From positions 14,435,444 through 14,499,443 of the forward strand of contig NC_092361.1 in NCBI RefSeq assembly GCF_030848805.1: DNA of 64,000 nucleotides, written 5' to 3'. Origin of the DNA: Temnothorax longispinosus (Eukaryota > Arthropoda > Insecta > Hymenoptera > Formicidae). Both the position numbers and the translations under genes were made by a program. This document shows positions 1 through 10,824 of this stretch, piece by piece; position 1 is the stretch's first letter, and the number at the start of each line of letters is the position of its first letter. The notes beneath the pieces were generated by a model. The model was not told the DNA's origin. It saw only the letters and a program-made list of their open reading frames with translations, and did not search any database.

Positions 1-1597
1 GTGCATGGAACAGGATAATCACACTAGCACTAGCACAGGCCCCGGGGGTAACAGTGGCGCAGCGAGCAACGGAGTCCCAGGACCACCGGGCCCGCCAGCG
101 CGGCCCACGCGGCCCAGCAAGACTTCGCAGCCAGCCCGCTGCAAGCCGGGCAAGAATCAAAAAAACTGCCAGCACCCCCCGGGGGAGAGGACGAGGGACT
201 GCGCGTGCAGATGCAGGGCGCCCCTCGTGCCCCTGGGGGCGGGTGGCACGGGAATGTCAGGACCGATAAGCGCCGTCAGCGGCGGCGTCATCGGGACCGG
301 CAGCACCGGGGCCAACACGGGGGCTGGCCTGGCCGGCATGACCGTAAGTGGGATAATGCCGGCGCCGGCACCACCATCGATGGGAGGTATCGGCCAAAAC
401 ATCATCCAGGAGATCGCGGGGGTGCCGAACTGTGCCCTGCCGTGCCGCGGCGCGTTCCTCACCAACGAAGAGCGCGAGTTCGCGGCCGTATGGCTGGCAC
501 TTTGGAGCGGCCTGTGCGCCGCCAGCACTCTCGTGACCGTAACCACGTTCTTAATCGACACCCAGCGTTTCAAGTATCCTGAGCGACCGATCGTCTTCCT
601 GTCAGCCTGCTACTTCGTCGTATCCCTAGGGTACTTATCGCGCAGCGTGATCGGCCATGAAGAAATCGCCTGCGACGGTGCGGCTTTGAGGTCGGGCGCC
701 CAGGGCCCGGGTGCCTGCGTCACCGTTTTCCTCCTGATCTACTTCTTTGGCATGGCTTCTTCAGTGTGGTGGGTGATCCTGGCATTCACGTGGTTCCTCG
801 CAGCGGGTTTGAAGTGGGGCAACGAGGCGATAGCATCGTACTCGCAATATTTCCATTTAGTGGCGTGGCTGGCCCCGACTGTGCAAACGGTTTGGGCGTA
901 CATCGCGGGTGGCGTCGCCGGTGACCCGGTAGCAGGAGTTTGCACAGTCGCTCCCGAGGGAGTGCGCAATTTCATCCTGGCGCCTCTGTTTGTCTACCTT
1001 TTGCTGGGCACGACTTTTCTTCTGGCCGGTTTCGTCAGCCTCTTCCGAATTCGATCGGTGATCAAACGTCAGCCCGGCGCCAAGGCGGACAAATTGGAAA
1101 AACTAATGATACGTATCGGCGTGTTCAGCGTTCTCTATACATTACCGGCCGGCGTGGTGTTGGCATGTCATATTTATGAGTCGTCTTTGCGAGACGAGTG
1201 GCTCAGCTCGCTGGCATGCCCCTGCCGACCACGGGCAAGACCACTCTACTCCATCCTGATGCTCAAGTACTTCATGGCTCTCGCGGTTGGCATTACCTCG
1301 GGAGTCTGGATCTGGAGCGGCAAGACGGTCGATTCCTGGAAGCGGCTATGGAGGCGTTTGTTCGGCGGTGATCGCGGTCACATGGGCGCCGGTGCCGGGA
1401 TGGTAGCCGGCGTGACGGGCGTCGGCGGTATCGGCAGCGTTGGCATTAAGGGCGTCGTTGGTCGAGGGGTCGCGATGCCATACCCATCGGCACCGGGTCC
1501 TGGCAGTGCCCTGCTGCCACCGGGAAGCGTCGCCAGTGCGTCCCAACATCACCTGCACCATCACGTCCTCAAACAACCGCCGCTTTCGCACGTATGA
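1..1597 (+). CDS. fz2: Frizzled-2 Wnt receptor, 3' part (5' end outside window)
   Basis: Seven-helix receptor for Wnt ligands, acting at the plasma membrane upstream of Dishevelled. The reading frame is already open at base 1. The first ATG (5-7) lies in a Cys-Met-Glu-Gln stretch that closes the extracellular cysteine-rich domain in fly Fz2, so it is not the start codon and most of that domain lies to the left. Numbering from that Met: linker with CKPGKNQKNCQ and a CxCxC cluster (about 46-71), a glycine/alanine-rich stretch (about 78-130), then helices near 159-185, 196-216, 238-265, 282-303, 323-347, 371-392 and 418-440. KTVDSW (1322-1339) is the conserved KTxxxW Dishevelled-binding motif. 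The tail ends in a histidine-rich run, VLKQP and SHV, matching fly Fz2 and giving a possible class I PDZ ligand (S-x-V). Stop TGA at 1595-1597. The paralogue assignment rests on this tail and on FRIRSVIK/KADKLEKLMIRIG. Confidence 0.95.
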   Translation, partial: CMEQDNHTSTSTGPGGNSGAASNGVPGPPGPPARPTRPSKTSQPARCKPGKNQKNCQHPPGERTRDCACRCRAPLVPLGAGGTGMSGPISAVSGGVIGTGSTGANTGAGLAGMTVSGIMPAPAPPSMGGIGQNIIQEIAGVPNCALPCRGAFLTNEEREFAAVWLALWSGLCAASTLVTVTTFLIDTQRFKYPERPIVFLSACYFVVSLGYLSRSVIGHEEIACDGAALRSGAQGPGACVTVFLLIYFFGMASSVWWVILAFTWFLAAGLKWGNEAIASYSQYFHLVAWLAPTVQTVWAYIAGGVAGDPVAGVCTVAPEGVRNFILAPLFVYLLLGTTFLLAGFVSLFRIRSVIKRQPGAKADKLEKLMIRIGVFSVLYTLPAGVVLACHIYESSLRDEWLSSLACPCRPRARPLYSILMLKYFMALAVGITSGVWIWSGKTVDSWKRLWRRLFGGDRGHMGAGAGMVAGVTGVGGIGSVGIKGVVGRGVAMPYPSAPGPGSALLPPGSVASASQHHLHHHVLKQPPLSHV

Positions 1598-2820
1598 CGT
1601 CACCAGTCTGCGGGGGGCGATATGAACACCGCTGGATGCGCCGAGCAGTCGCAAGAGAGGCCTTCCGCCCTCAGCAATTACGGGCCCATCTAGCCCTTCG
1701 CCTCGGCCTCGCGAAGGTACAACGCGACGCCGCACACGGCGCCGCATACGGCGCCGCACACGCCCCATTCGGCGGCGACCATCTACTCCAGGAGATCGCT
1801 CGCGTCCACGACGGGGCCGCTGACGCCGGCACACGGGATCGCGCCCTCCTACACGCAGGCTACGGAAGTGTGAAAGGAATCGCGCGGTGGCGCCCACGCG
1901 GAGATTGAACGATCTAGCGGCCCGACGTCGGTGTCATCGGACGCATCCTCCGTGCGATGGACGACGAGCGGCCGCGGTGCTTCTCGATTACCCGATATAC
2001 GTATTAGCCTGTACGTGTCTTCTCCCGCGGGAATCTCAAGGAATCCTCTCTCCGGCTCGAATCATCGACGATTTCTTCGGCGTCTTCATCTTGCAGGTCG
2101 ATTCAAAGAAACTGTTTTGCGAAAGGATGAATCCTGACGATCGATGAAACGAAGCGGTGCGTTTTGATATTATCAGGGCAGGGAGGGTCGCTCGAGTGCC
2201 GCGGTATAGTGAGATTGTGATTTAAAAGAAATATTCAATGAGTGGTACGCAATAATGTATGTGCGTGCATATACGATAGCCGGTGAACGTTGCCGATTGA
2301 TTTCTCTATCTTTATTCGTATCTATCTATCTGTCTCTAATCTTTCTTACATTCTACGTAAGGCGGTGCTCGTAAAGTCCGCCACCGTGTCCGTCTAACGT
2401 GTATCGTCTCGTCTATTTATCTAATCTAGCCATTAAAGAGCCATGTTGGGGATGCACACACATGGATGCGACGTGTGTACGCGAGAAGCGGCAGCCTGCT
2501 TTTCTTCCTTTCTCTCCTTTTCCCGGAAGAGAGAGAAAACTGCCACGGTGTTCTCGATATCGCGCGCTGAAAGATATCCCTGAGAGAGGGAGGAGGGGGG
2601 TATCCCTCTTTTCTCGTACCAATTCTTCGTCACTGCCACCCTTCGCGATTGCGGGGTCGCGAAATTTTGAAAGTAGTATATTCCAAACGAAAGCAGGCGA
2701 CCGCTGCTCGCGATAGACGCGCGATGAAGGGAAAGCGAGTGTACAGGACAAAAGCGCTAAAGTAACGAACCAGGCAACTGTAAATACTGTTCTTAGATGT
2801 TAGTCGATGCTGTAAATAAA
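1598..2820 (+). other. fz2: Probable fz2 3' UTR with poly(A) signal at 2815-2820
   Basis: The stretch after the stop codon has no conserved reading frame. The first part (to about 1920) is as GC-rich as the coding region, and it becomes AT-rich after about 2200. The first well-placed AATAAA is at 2815-2820. A second AATAAA (4946-4951) is a weaker distal candidate. The UTR end is an inference; no transcript evidence is available. Confidence 0.5.
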
Positions 2821-4343
2821 ACGGTCGCCAGACTCGTTGTAGGTGTTAAGGCGCGAGGGAGACGATCGCGCTTGTGGCGAGTGCTATGTCGTTTTCCTTT
2901 CACGAGTAATTATTAGACAAAACTTGTCGCACTCGATATAAGCGGTAAAGTCTGCTAATTGGTCCGCGTTATGCAATGTTGAACTGGAATACGCCGCTTT
3001 CGCCAACTTTCTTCGAGATTAATATTCAACTTGTGACGGTTCATTGAAAGATTTAATCAGATACACCCCTTTGTTTCATTTAATTAATTAAAATTCGTCA
3101 AGTTGTTTCTAACTTACTTAGATATCGAACCGTTAAGACTCGATAAATTTAATCTCCGCTGAATGAAAGTTCGAGATAGGCTGATGAGATCTGGCACATA
3201 TGTTATTTTGTTGAAATTTTAGTTTATAAATATGTAAATCTCATCGAATCATATACATATAAAAGTTATATATTTTTTAGTTTATGATAAGTAATATAAT
3301 TTATAATTTCAGATTGCACAACGTGATTCGAATTATAATCAATCTAACAGATTTTAATCTGATTTCACAATGGTAGAATCGAGCGTTATTGTTGCCACGA
3401 GCGGACAATCGTCGCGGAACTAGATCCGTACGCGTCCACAGAAGAATGCGTAATATAGATATATTACATATATATATATATATATATATAGGTTTGCCTC
3501 GCGAAGATCACGCGTAATTTAACACACGTTGGTGTACTAGTTCGAATCTTTTTATACCCTAAGTAAGAGCGTGTCGCACTCTCTCGTCGCGTTCGCGTTC
3601 ATCAAATCGCAATCCGTCGTGCGGAGTCGATTATAATGGAGAGACGCGACGTTTTTTTTTTATTTTTACTATACTTCGTGTGATGGTCGGCTCCTTTGCG
3701 CACGTGTCGGCGAGGGGCGGTCGACGTGATAGCGTAAGCACGTTAAAAGGGCGGCCGACCCTTTCTCGGGCGCGAAGGAGCGCGGAAGGAAATCTACATT
3801 CACCCCGAAGCATAGTAAGTAGAGGAAAATTATGCACGCGCGCGTATGTAATTCTTATGTAAATCCCGATGATCTAGAAATAGTCCCTGAGCGAGATTAC
3901 GCGCGGGATACAGTGGAAGTAACAGCCCTTAAGTACGTATTATAATACGCGTGACGACGTCAGTCACTAGCAATATCGTTAATCCAGAACCTTTTATAGT
4001 ACCGGAAAACCCGAAATCGTAGAGAGAAAGCCGGAATCGGAGAATTTTACAGCATCTCGTAAGCGAACTACGATCGGACGTAATAAAATTCAATTATATA
4101 TGACACAATTTGGGCAAATTTTAGATACTGTATTTATTGACTCAGGGAGTCTGTTCAAGCCCTGTAAAAATATCATAAGGCAATAACACGAAATTTGATT
4201 TTGAGCTACAGATGAAGATGGGAATATAGATAAAGCGTATGGCGTGACAATCTTGGATCACTGCCCGCTGTATTTCTTTACGAGATGTTGCGAGCGCAGA
4301 GCACAAGCAAAAGGACTGAAAAACGAAAACTGCCTCATCCAGC
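2821..4343. other. Intergenic, no gene seen
   Basis: AT-rich sequence downstream of fz2. It contains a (TA)11 microsatellite at 3469-3490 and a small GC-richer patch around 3700-3790. I see no supported coding exon or RNA gene. Confidence 0.6.
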
Positions 4344-4596
4344 TTAACGCGTTGACTGCCACGTCATTCACATGGGAATGATACTCTGTTTTACAACAAA
4401 TTCCGTGATCGCCAAACGCATTTTTCTTCCGTAATTTACTCTTTTCTCATAAAACATCATTGAACGACTTTTTATGAAAATTTGTAAATTTGTATTTTAT
4501 CATTCGTATTTGAACGGTGCGCTTTCGAAAACAAGGAGTATCATTCGTACATGAATGACACGTATGCCGTGGCGATCAATATGTTAAATGCGTTAA
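4344..4596. mobile_element. TTAA-flanked MITE, piggyBac-like
   Basis: TTAA occurs at 4344-4347 and again at 4593-4596. The inner ends are imperfect inverted repeats: TTAACGCGTTGACTGCCACG on the left against TTAACGCATTTAAC on the right, followed inward by paired GTCATTCA and GAATGATACTC blocks (left near 4364-4386, right near 4536-4560). About 245 bp lie between the TTAA copies and there is no transposase. Non-autonomous elements of the piggyBac superfamily duplicate TTAA, so that class is likely. Confidence 0.65.
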
Positions 4597-7500
4597 CCGT
4601 CGTGTGTCCTTAGACGGTTTAGAAACCTTTGCCAAAACGGAACATACACACGTAACGTTGTAAATTAGTGGGAGTAAAGATGTCTTACAATTAGTGTCCA
4701 CATATCACGCCAATAACCGCGGAGGAGGGGAGGAAGCGAGCGATATCGCATTCGCATGAAGACGAAAGAAAGGGAGGAACAAAAAAAAATTGTGAATTTG
4801 AAGTGCAAATGCCGGAAATGCGATTTCTTCCGCGGATATTTGAGAGTATTCGATGAGCTATGTCTCGAGGAGTGGCGTAGAGAAACCGGTAAGAGGAGAT
4901 CTTTATAAGTATTTGTATAAGCCACTTTTTGTCACACTAATTGTTAATAAAAAGGAGAAATGTGTGTATTACGAGTGTGTTTTTTCGAGATCGGTGTAGA
5001 GAATAGTTGCTCCGCTCATTCTTCGCGACACCTTCTTTACTTTTTTTTTGTCTATGCGTTTTCTCTCATTTAATCATTTACGTTCTGGATGGCGCGACGA
5101 GTTTTACACGCGGTTGACGTCGGCCGCTCTGTACAATTTTTACGTTGCCATAGTAACCATAAATGTAATCGACCGTCATTGGTTGCAAAAATATAGAAAA
5201 TATAAAAATGTATGGGTATTTATATATATACGTATATATATGTATGTAAATAAATATATATATATATATTTACGTATGTATATATGTATATATATGTATA
5301 CGGCCGCGTGTACATACATTACGCGTGTATATCCAAAATGTATACGATTTTTAATACATTTTATTATTATTTAATTTCCCTGCGTCAATTGCTTCCTATC
5401 CTTCTTTCGACAACAGCGACTTTTGCGACTTTTCTCGTTTGTTTTTCTTATTCCAGTTTTCTTTGTGCTTTTTTCAGCGCGACATCGAAAGGCGTAATGT
5501 ACCGACACCTCGCAAATAAATCTGCGTTCTCATCGCTGTCGGGTGATTATCGCAAGAACAATGATTTACATTTATTTTTAAGCTGTAAATGTTTCTTTAC
5601 GTGCAATTTCTCTCTCGTAATATTTTCTTTATTTTTTCCCAATCGTTCGTTTTGCGACGTGAAATCTTTGTTCAAATGAATTTATAATTGCCTTCCATGT
5701 TACAGTATCGCAATTATTTTAGTAGTCACGCAGAGTCTTTCTTTAGCACACAGCGTTAAATAAATTTTATTTTATCTGATGTACCTTACATTAAAAAGGA
5801 AATGCTCAGATTCTCTTATTCAATTTACGAAGTTACGTCGCATCGCTGCCACAAAGTTTCGTATTCTTCGAGCAACCTTGGCGATAAGAAGACAACGACT
5901 GCATTGGGCACATCGCCAGCCAAGTCGGGGGGGGGGGGGAGTGAACCACCCCCCGTAACGTGAGTCACCGTGTAATGGGGCTGAAGAGGAAGAAGACGGC
6001 TGGCAGAAGGGGTGCGGTTCGAATTTATGGTTCGCTCCGAGGGTTATGCGTTTGCAGTCTGGCTACTTGGGCCAAGAGATAAAGATCTGTCCCGTAGTCG
6101 CTCGTAATTGTTGTTGTATCAACCGATCGAGTTACGCGTCGCTTCTAATTGGATCGTCACAACATCGTCGTACACGAAAAGCGTCGCTGCGAGACGAAAC
6201 ATCGACCGTCGTCGCAGAACTGCTCTGAAGGAACGCTCGTTGCGTCACGAAATTAATGTCCAATTAATCAAGCGAAACTACTCGAGATACTCGAGCTGTT
6301 TATGTGAAATTATTGAACGATCTTTCTAAATCATTGACGACGACAATAAGCTAGAAATACAGCCAGCTTTTAGTCACCTTGGGTCAAAGTGCGATCTACA
6401 TCTGGCTAAATAAGTAATCTAATTTGCTTATTTTCAAGAACATCTAAGATCCATTTATTAATATTTTAACAAAGTCTGGAAGTCAATTACAGCAACCGAC
6501 AATTATACATTCGTAATGATTTGAGTTCTAGGCTGCTCTCCACGCAGACCGAGAGACGGCACGGAATTAAACAACAGCGCGAGATCAATTTTTAATTTGG
6601 TTTTATGGTAGGAACTCGGGAAATTTAATATAAAATTTTTACAACCAGTTCTAGAGTGGAGTATTAGTAATTAACAATGTGTGCGCAGCCATTTCGAGCG
6701 CGGTCTGAGCCACTTGCGACATCGAAATGCTCTTTATTTCTTTCGATGACTAGTCCATCCAATATAGCTCGCTCCTCCGTTAATAATAATTAATCTAAAT
6801 TGCGAGCCGCGGGACGAACGTTTATCGCGCTTGGTTATTGAAATAAACGCGCACCGTCGTCGCCGCAATCTCAACCGGCAGGACGCGAATTATTATTGTT
6901 CGAGGGAGAAAGACGTCGCATAATAGCGCTATATCGACTCCGCGGAGTCATAAAATTGAGATTTCATTGGCGGTATCGGATATCGGCCGACCGTTGCGTT
7001 TGCATTCGTACATTCATTACGTATACATGCACGTATGTAAAAGGTGAACCACACACCACACACACACATTGCTGTTCTTTTCATTTACAAATTGATCGAG
7101 TAAGAAATCGATTTTTTTCACAAGAATAAGAAATCTGTGTAATCGTTTAAAAGTATAAGATATTGAAATTGATAAATCTTTAATTACAAGTCGTTAATTA
7201 TATACGTTAAAAGTACGAATTAAAACACACACACACACACACACAGCAATTGTATGAACTTCATTCAACATTATGATTCGTAATAAGATTTATCGACCAA
7301 GGTATTTTTTATTAGAGTTGTAACAAGTTAGAGCCGTCCATGAAACTTTTATCAAAGAGAATTCTTTTCAAGATCAGCAAAAAGTTTATAGCATACACGT
7401 CTGAAATACCTCATATACTATTCCAGGGCACACAAGCAACTCTTGTCTCGATGGCAAAGGTCGCGCGCGGCTGCCGCGATAGCGGCGATTCGATTTGTTT

Positions 7501-10500
7501 TTCTCCGAGGAATCAATCTCTCCATGCCATGCTAATAATATACAGAGAGTAATGATACAACTGGAGTGTGCAATATGATTCTTTAAAGGTTCGACCTCGC
7601 GTCGACCCGAATCGACGATCGATTGAAAACAACGTCGCGTTCTCATGTTTGTTCCGTTCGCATAATCTAGATTGCTGAAAAACGATACACGTCTCGATGC
7701 CTTCCGACGAAAAAAATCTTTCTAAATTAGATCAGCCGAACACATTAATCCCCGCTGCAATTGTGAGACAGGATTGGCAGCCGCTGATTCCTCATGATTA
7801 ATTCATTCTGGAAGTGATTAAACGGGGAGGACAGTCCCCGTCTGTTTCTTGAACGTAGGTTGGCAACCAACTTCTCCGTATTACCATAAGATCGCATCAA
7901 TTAAATAATTATTTCCATTTATCTCTTATGCGACGTAGAAGAAGCATATAGAAATCATTCAGCGCATTATGTGAAAAATAGTATTTGCAGACAGAGAATC
8001 ATTAATATGTTATTATGATTTTAGAAATATATTTATTTATTTTTACTTAAATTACTTAGATTTTACTTAGATTTCTCAATTATATTTATCACATTGACAC
8101 GTCAAATGACAAATTCAGTTTCACTGAGTGAACTTTAGTTAAGAAAAGATAATCAAAATTTTTATATAAAAATTGTTAAAATACAAATCAACGTAGTAAA
8201 AAATATTAAACTAGAATTGTCAGCTTCTTTGTGGACATTTTTCTTACAGTAAAACGCTTCCATCAGTAATTTCCGTCGTCGAACGTTCATATTGAGTGAG
8301 TTTCCGGACACCGTTTAGGCCAGATATCGTCGCGACGTCAACGCCAACAAAGAAGAGAGATAGGACCGCGTTATTTCGGCCCTGAAATAATATCAGCCTG
8401 TCCACAAAGTCTTGACGCGTTGAAATAATATTTTCACAAGGGCGCCTGTCCGCCGCGTCGCGACCCAAAATCCGGCAGATACAATATCGCTGTTTTTTCG
8501 ACCGGTCGCGGTCGTCTCATCCTCGCGGAGCGCGTCACGATGCGCTTCGGTCACCGACATCTCGTGGATCGATCCGCGGGAGGTAAATGCGCTCCAGATC
8601 TCGTGTTCTGGTGGAGCAGCACGAAACGGTTAACCGGAAACTATACAGGGTAGTTCGTGCTAAACGTGTACCGTTATATATCGTTTCAAATAAAAAATTA
8701 CAGTTGTATAAAGCGCTCATATCTATAATCTACATCTGTGTGCGTGTTTATGTAATAGGAATATAATAATTTTGACTGTCCGCTGGCGAAGCGAAGTATA
8801 AAATAAAGCGTAACGAAGCGTATTCGCATATGCATGCGAGTTCTACGAGCGATATTTTATCGCGTGTTACGACATTCGTGCACGGTTACTTGAATGAGGG
8901 TGGCGACAGTTGAATGCTGTGACCCTTTCCGTGTTTCCGATATATATCTCTCTTAAATATGCTAATTTCTCTCTTTTTTTTACTTTGGAAGCGCGTGCAC
9001 TCCTTCGATGACGCATAACAAAAATGTCGCAGAGAATTATATGAGATGCAACTGTTATAGGGAATAAAAATGTATTTAATTAGTATTCCAATTTGACCAT
9101 AATGCGTACGTTTTTATTATGCCTAAATTTTTGCGTACATTTGTTTCCCTGCCTTTCTTGCAAATGAAAGAAAACCTTAATTGTAAAAAAAAGTATCGCT
9201 GCAATTTCTTCAAGCGTCTTTGCGAGCAAGTATCAAGATTCTGCTTTTTCATAGAATTTATAATTATTATTAATTGTAAGTTTTTTTATACTACTGTTTT
9301 TATAACATTAATTATGTTTTACGTAACTTTTAGTTTTTTATTTGGTTCCTTAGAAGAAGATATTTATTCTCGAATATAATAGACATTTATGAGTCTCAAA
9401 ACGCGACAATATTAATGACATGCGACTGGAACTGTAATTATCGTAGCAAACCAAAGCGTTACGAAAACATCAATCTTATTTGTGAAAGGGAGAACACGCT
9501 CTCTCGCTGCCAAAATTCGTGCTTAAATTTCTTTATGTGCGTCACGCTTATTAAGACCTACTTGGAGCGGACGGCGAGGAACGATATAATAAAGTATACT
9601 ATTCACACGCAGTCGCTCATGCGCCTCGGTGAGATGCCACGCGCATTACTTGCGCGCGGCTACATTATCGGGATGAATTTACAACGTCGTTTGGCGATCC
9701 GCACTTCGCGGGCGGACCATAACGAACCTGTTAGCGCGGAACGTAGTTACGGCGCCCACACACAGCGGAGAGGACGATTTTAGCCGGCGTCTCGGCGCGT
9801 TCGCGCGATTGCCCTTTTTCCAAATAAACCCGAAAGCCGACGGGTATTATGCATATTCGAGCCCCGCTTTAACGAGATTGCAGCTAAGCTAACTACGGAA
9901 AGGCCGCGCAAGACGTATCGCGCGCATCCGTGCGCGTGTGTGATGAAGGCAGTGATGAAAACGATCCTTCGGCGAATGTAATCAACAACCTTCGAAGATC
10001 ACGATATTCTTGCTGCCTTCAAGGCATTCCGGTATAATACTCGTTCTGAATAATCAATTCTTTGATTACGTAATTTGTTCCTGCGACATTTTATTTATTG
10101 CTGCTCAATTTTACTTTCGGATATTTAATTTTTTCGATGACAATTGACAGTAACCTGTATCTTTACTTATTCAATTGGTAATATTTCATTACTCGGTGAT
10201 TTTGCAAATTTAATTGCGTTCCGCGGAATGTGAAAATTTGTTAATTTCAATTGTGCAAACGCTCGTTTCTATACAATTTCGTTATCGACATTTATTCGTC
10301 ATTCGTCCCGAATCTAACGCTAGTCGCAAGCGAGACTCGACAATCCGTTTTGTTGCCAATGATATTGATATTATATTTAATCCGATATTAAATTTCGATG
10401 CTTTTGAATATTTAATTGAATGACGATATACTGGATGAAACTTCAGCGCGTTCATTTTCAATCCCTTTTATCAATGGTTGCCCGCGTTCACGCCCGAAAG

Positions 10501-10607
10501 CAGCTCTATTTCACGCGCGATGGTCAATCGATCGTTCCGCAGCTCTCAGTTATTGGGAATAACCGCGCTGTACCGTGAGCGAATCGATGTAGGACTCCGA
10601 ATCGATA
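4597..10607. other. Intergenic region with microsatellites, no gene seen
   Basis: About 6 kb without a supportable exon. Contents include a TA/TATG-rich patch at 5216-5308, a 13-G homopolymer at 5927-5939 soon followed by a short C-rich stretch, an imperfect CA tract at 7051-7068 and an (AC)11 tract at 7224-7245. Short open frames here show no family resemblance and no plausible splice context. Enhancers of fz2 could lie here, but the sequence alone does not show any. Confidence 0.55.
7224..7245. repeat. (AC)11 microsatellite
   Basis: A perfect dinucleotide tract directly visible in AT-rich intergenic DNA. Confidence 0.9.
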
Positions 10608-10824
10608 TACTCCGCCCAACGAGAGATCATGGTTGATCAAACATAAGTAACGATATAGGACACAGAGCCGCAACAAGGTGTTCGCGTTAATTTAATTTTA
10701 TTTTTAATAGTGTTGGACAATATCTATTAAAAATGAAAATAATTTAACGCGAACACCTTGTTGCGGCTCCGTGCCCTATCGTTATTTATGTTTGATCAAC
10801 CATTATCTCTCGTTGGACGGAGTA
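10608..10824. mobile_element. TA-flanked foldback MITE (217 bp)
   Basis: Near-perfect inverted repeats of about 85 bp each run inward from TACTCCGCCCAACGAGAG (10608) and from its complement CTCTCGTTGGACGGAGTA (ending 10824). A loop of about 50 AT-rich bases separates them. The dinucleotide TA sits outside both ends (10606-10607 and 10825-10826), the target-site duplication expected of Tc1/mariner-type elements. There is no coding capacity. The high arm identity suggests a fairly recent copy. Confidence 0.8.

Noticed and set aside
1346..1897. 183-codon minus-strand open frame over the end of fz2
   Set aside because: It is the reverse reading of the GC-rich fz2 tail and 3' UTR, very Arg-rich and without any family resemblance.
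1594..1908. 104-codon plus-strand frame overlapping the fz2 stop codon
   Set aside because: It starts at the last codons of fz2 in another frame and lies in the presumed 3' UTR; composition explained by GC content.
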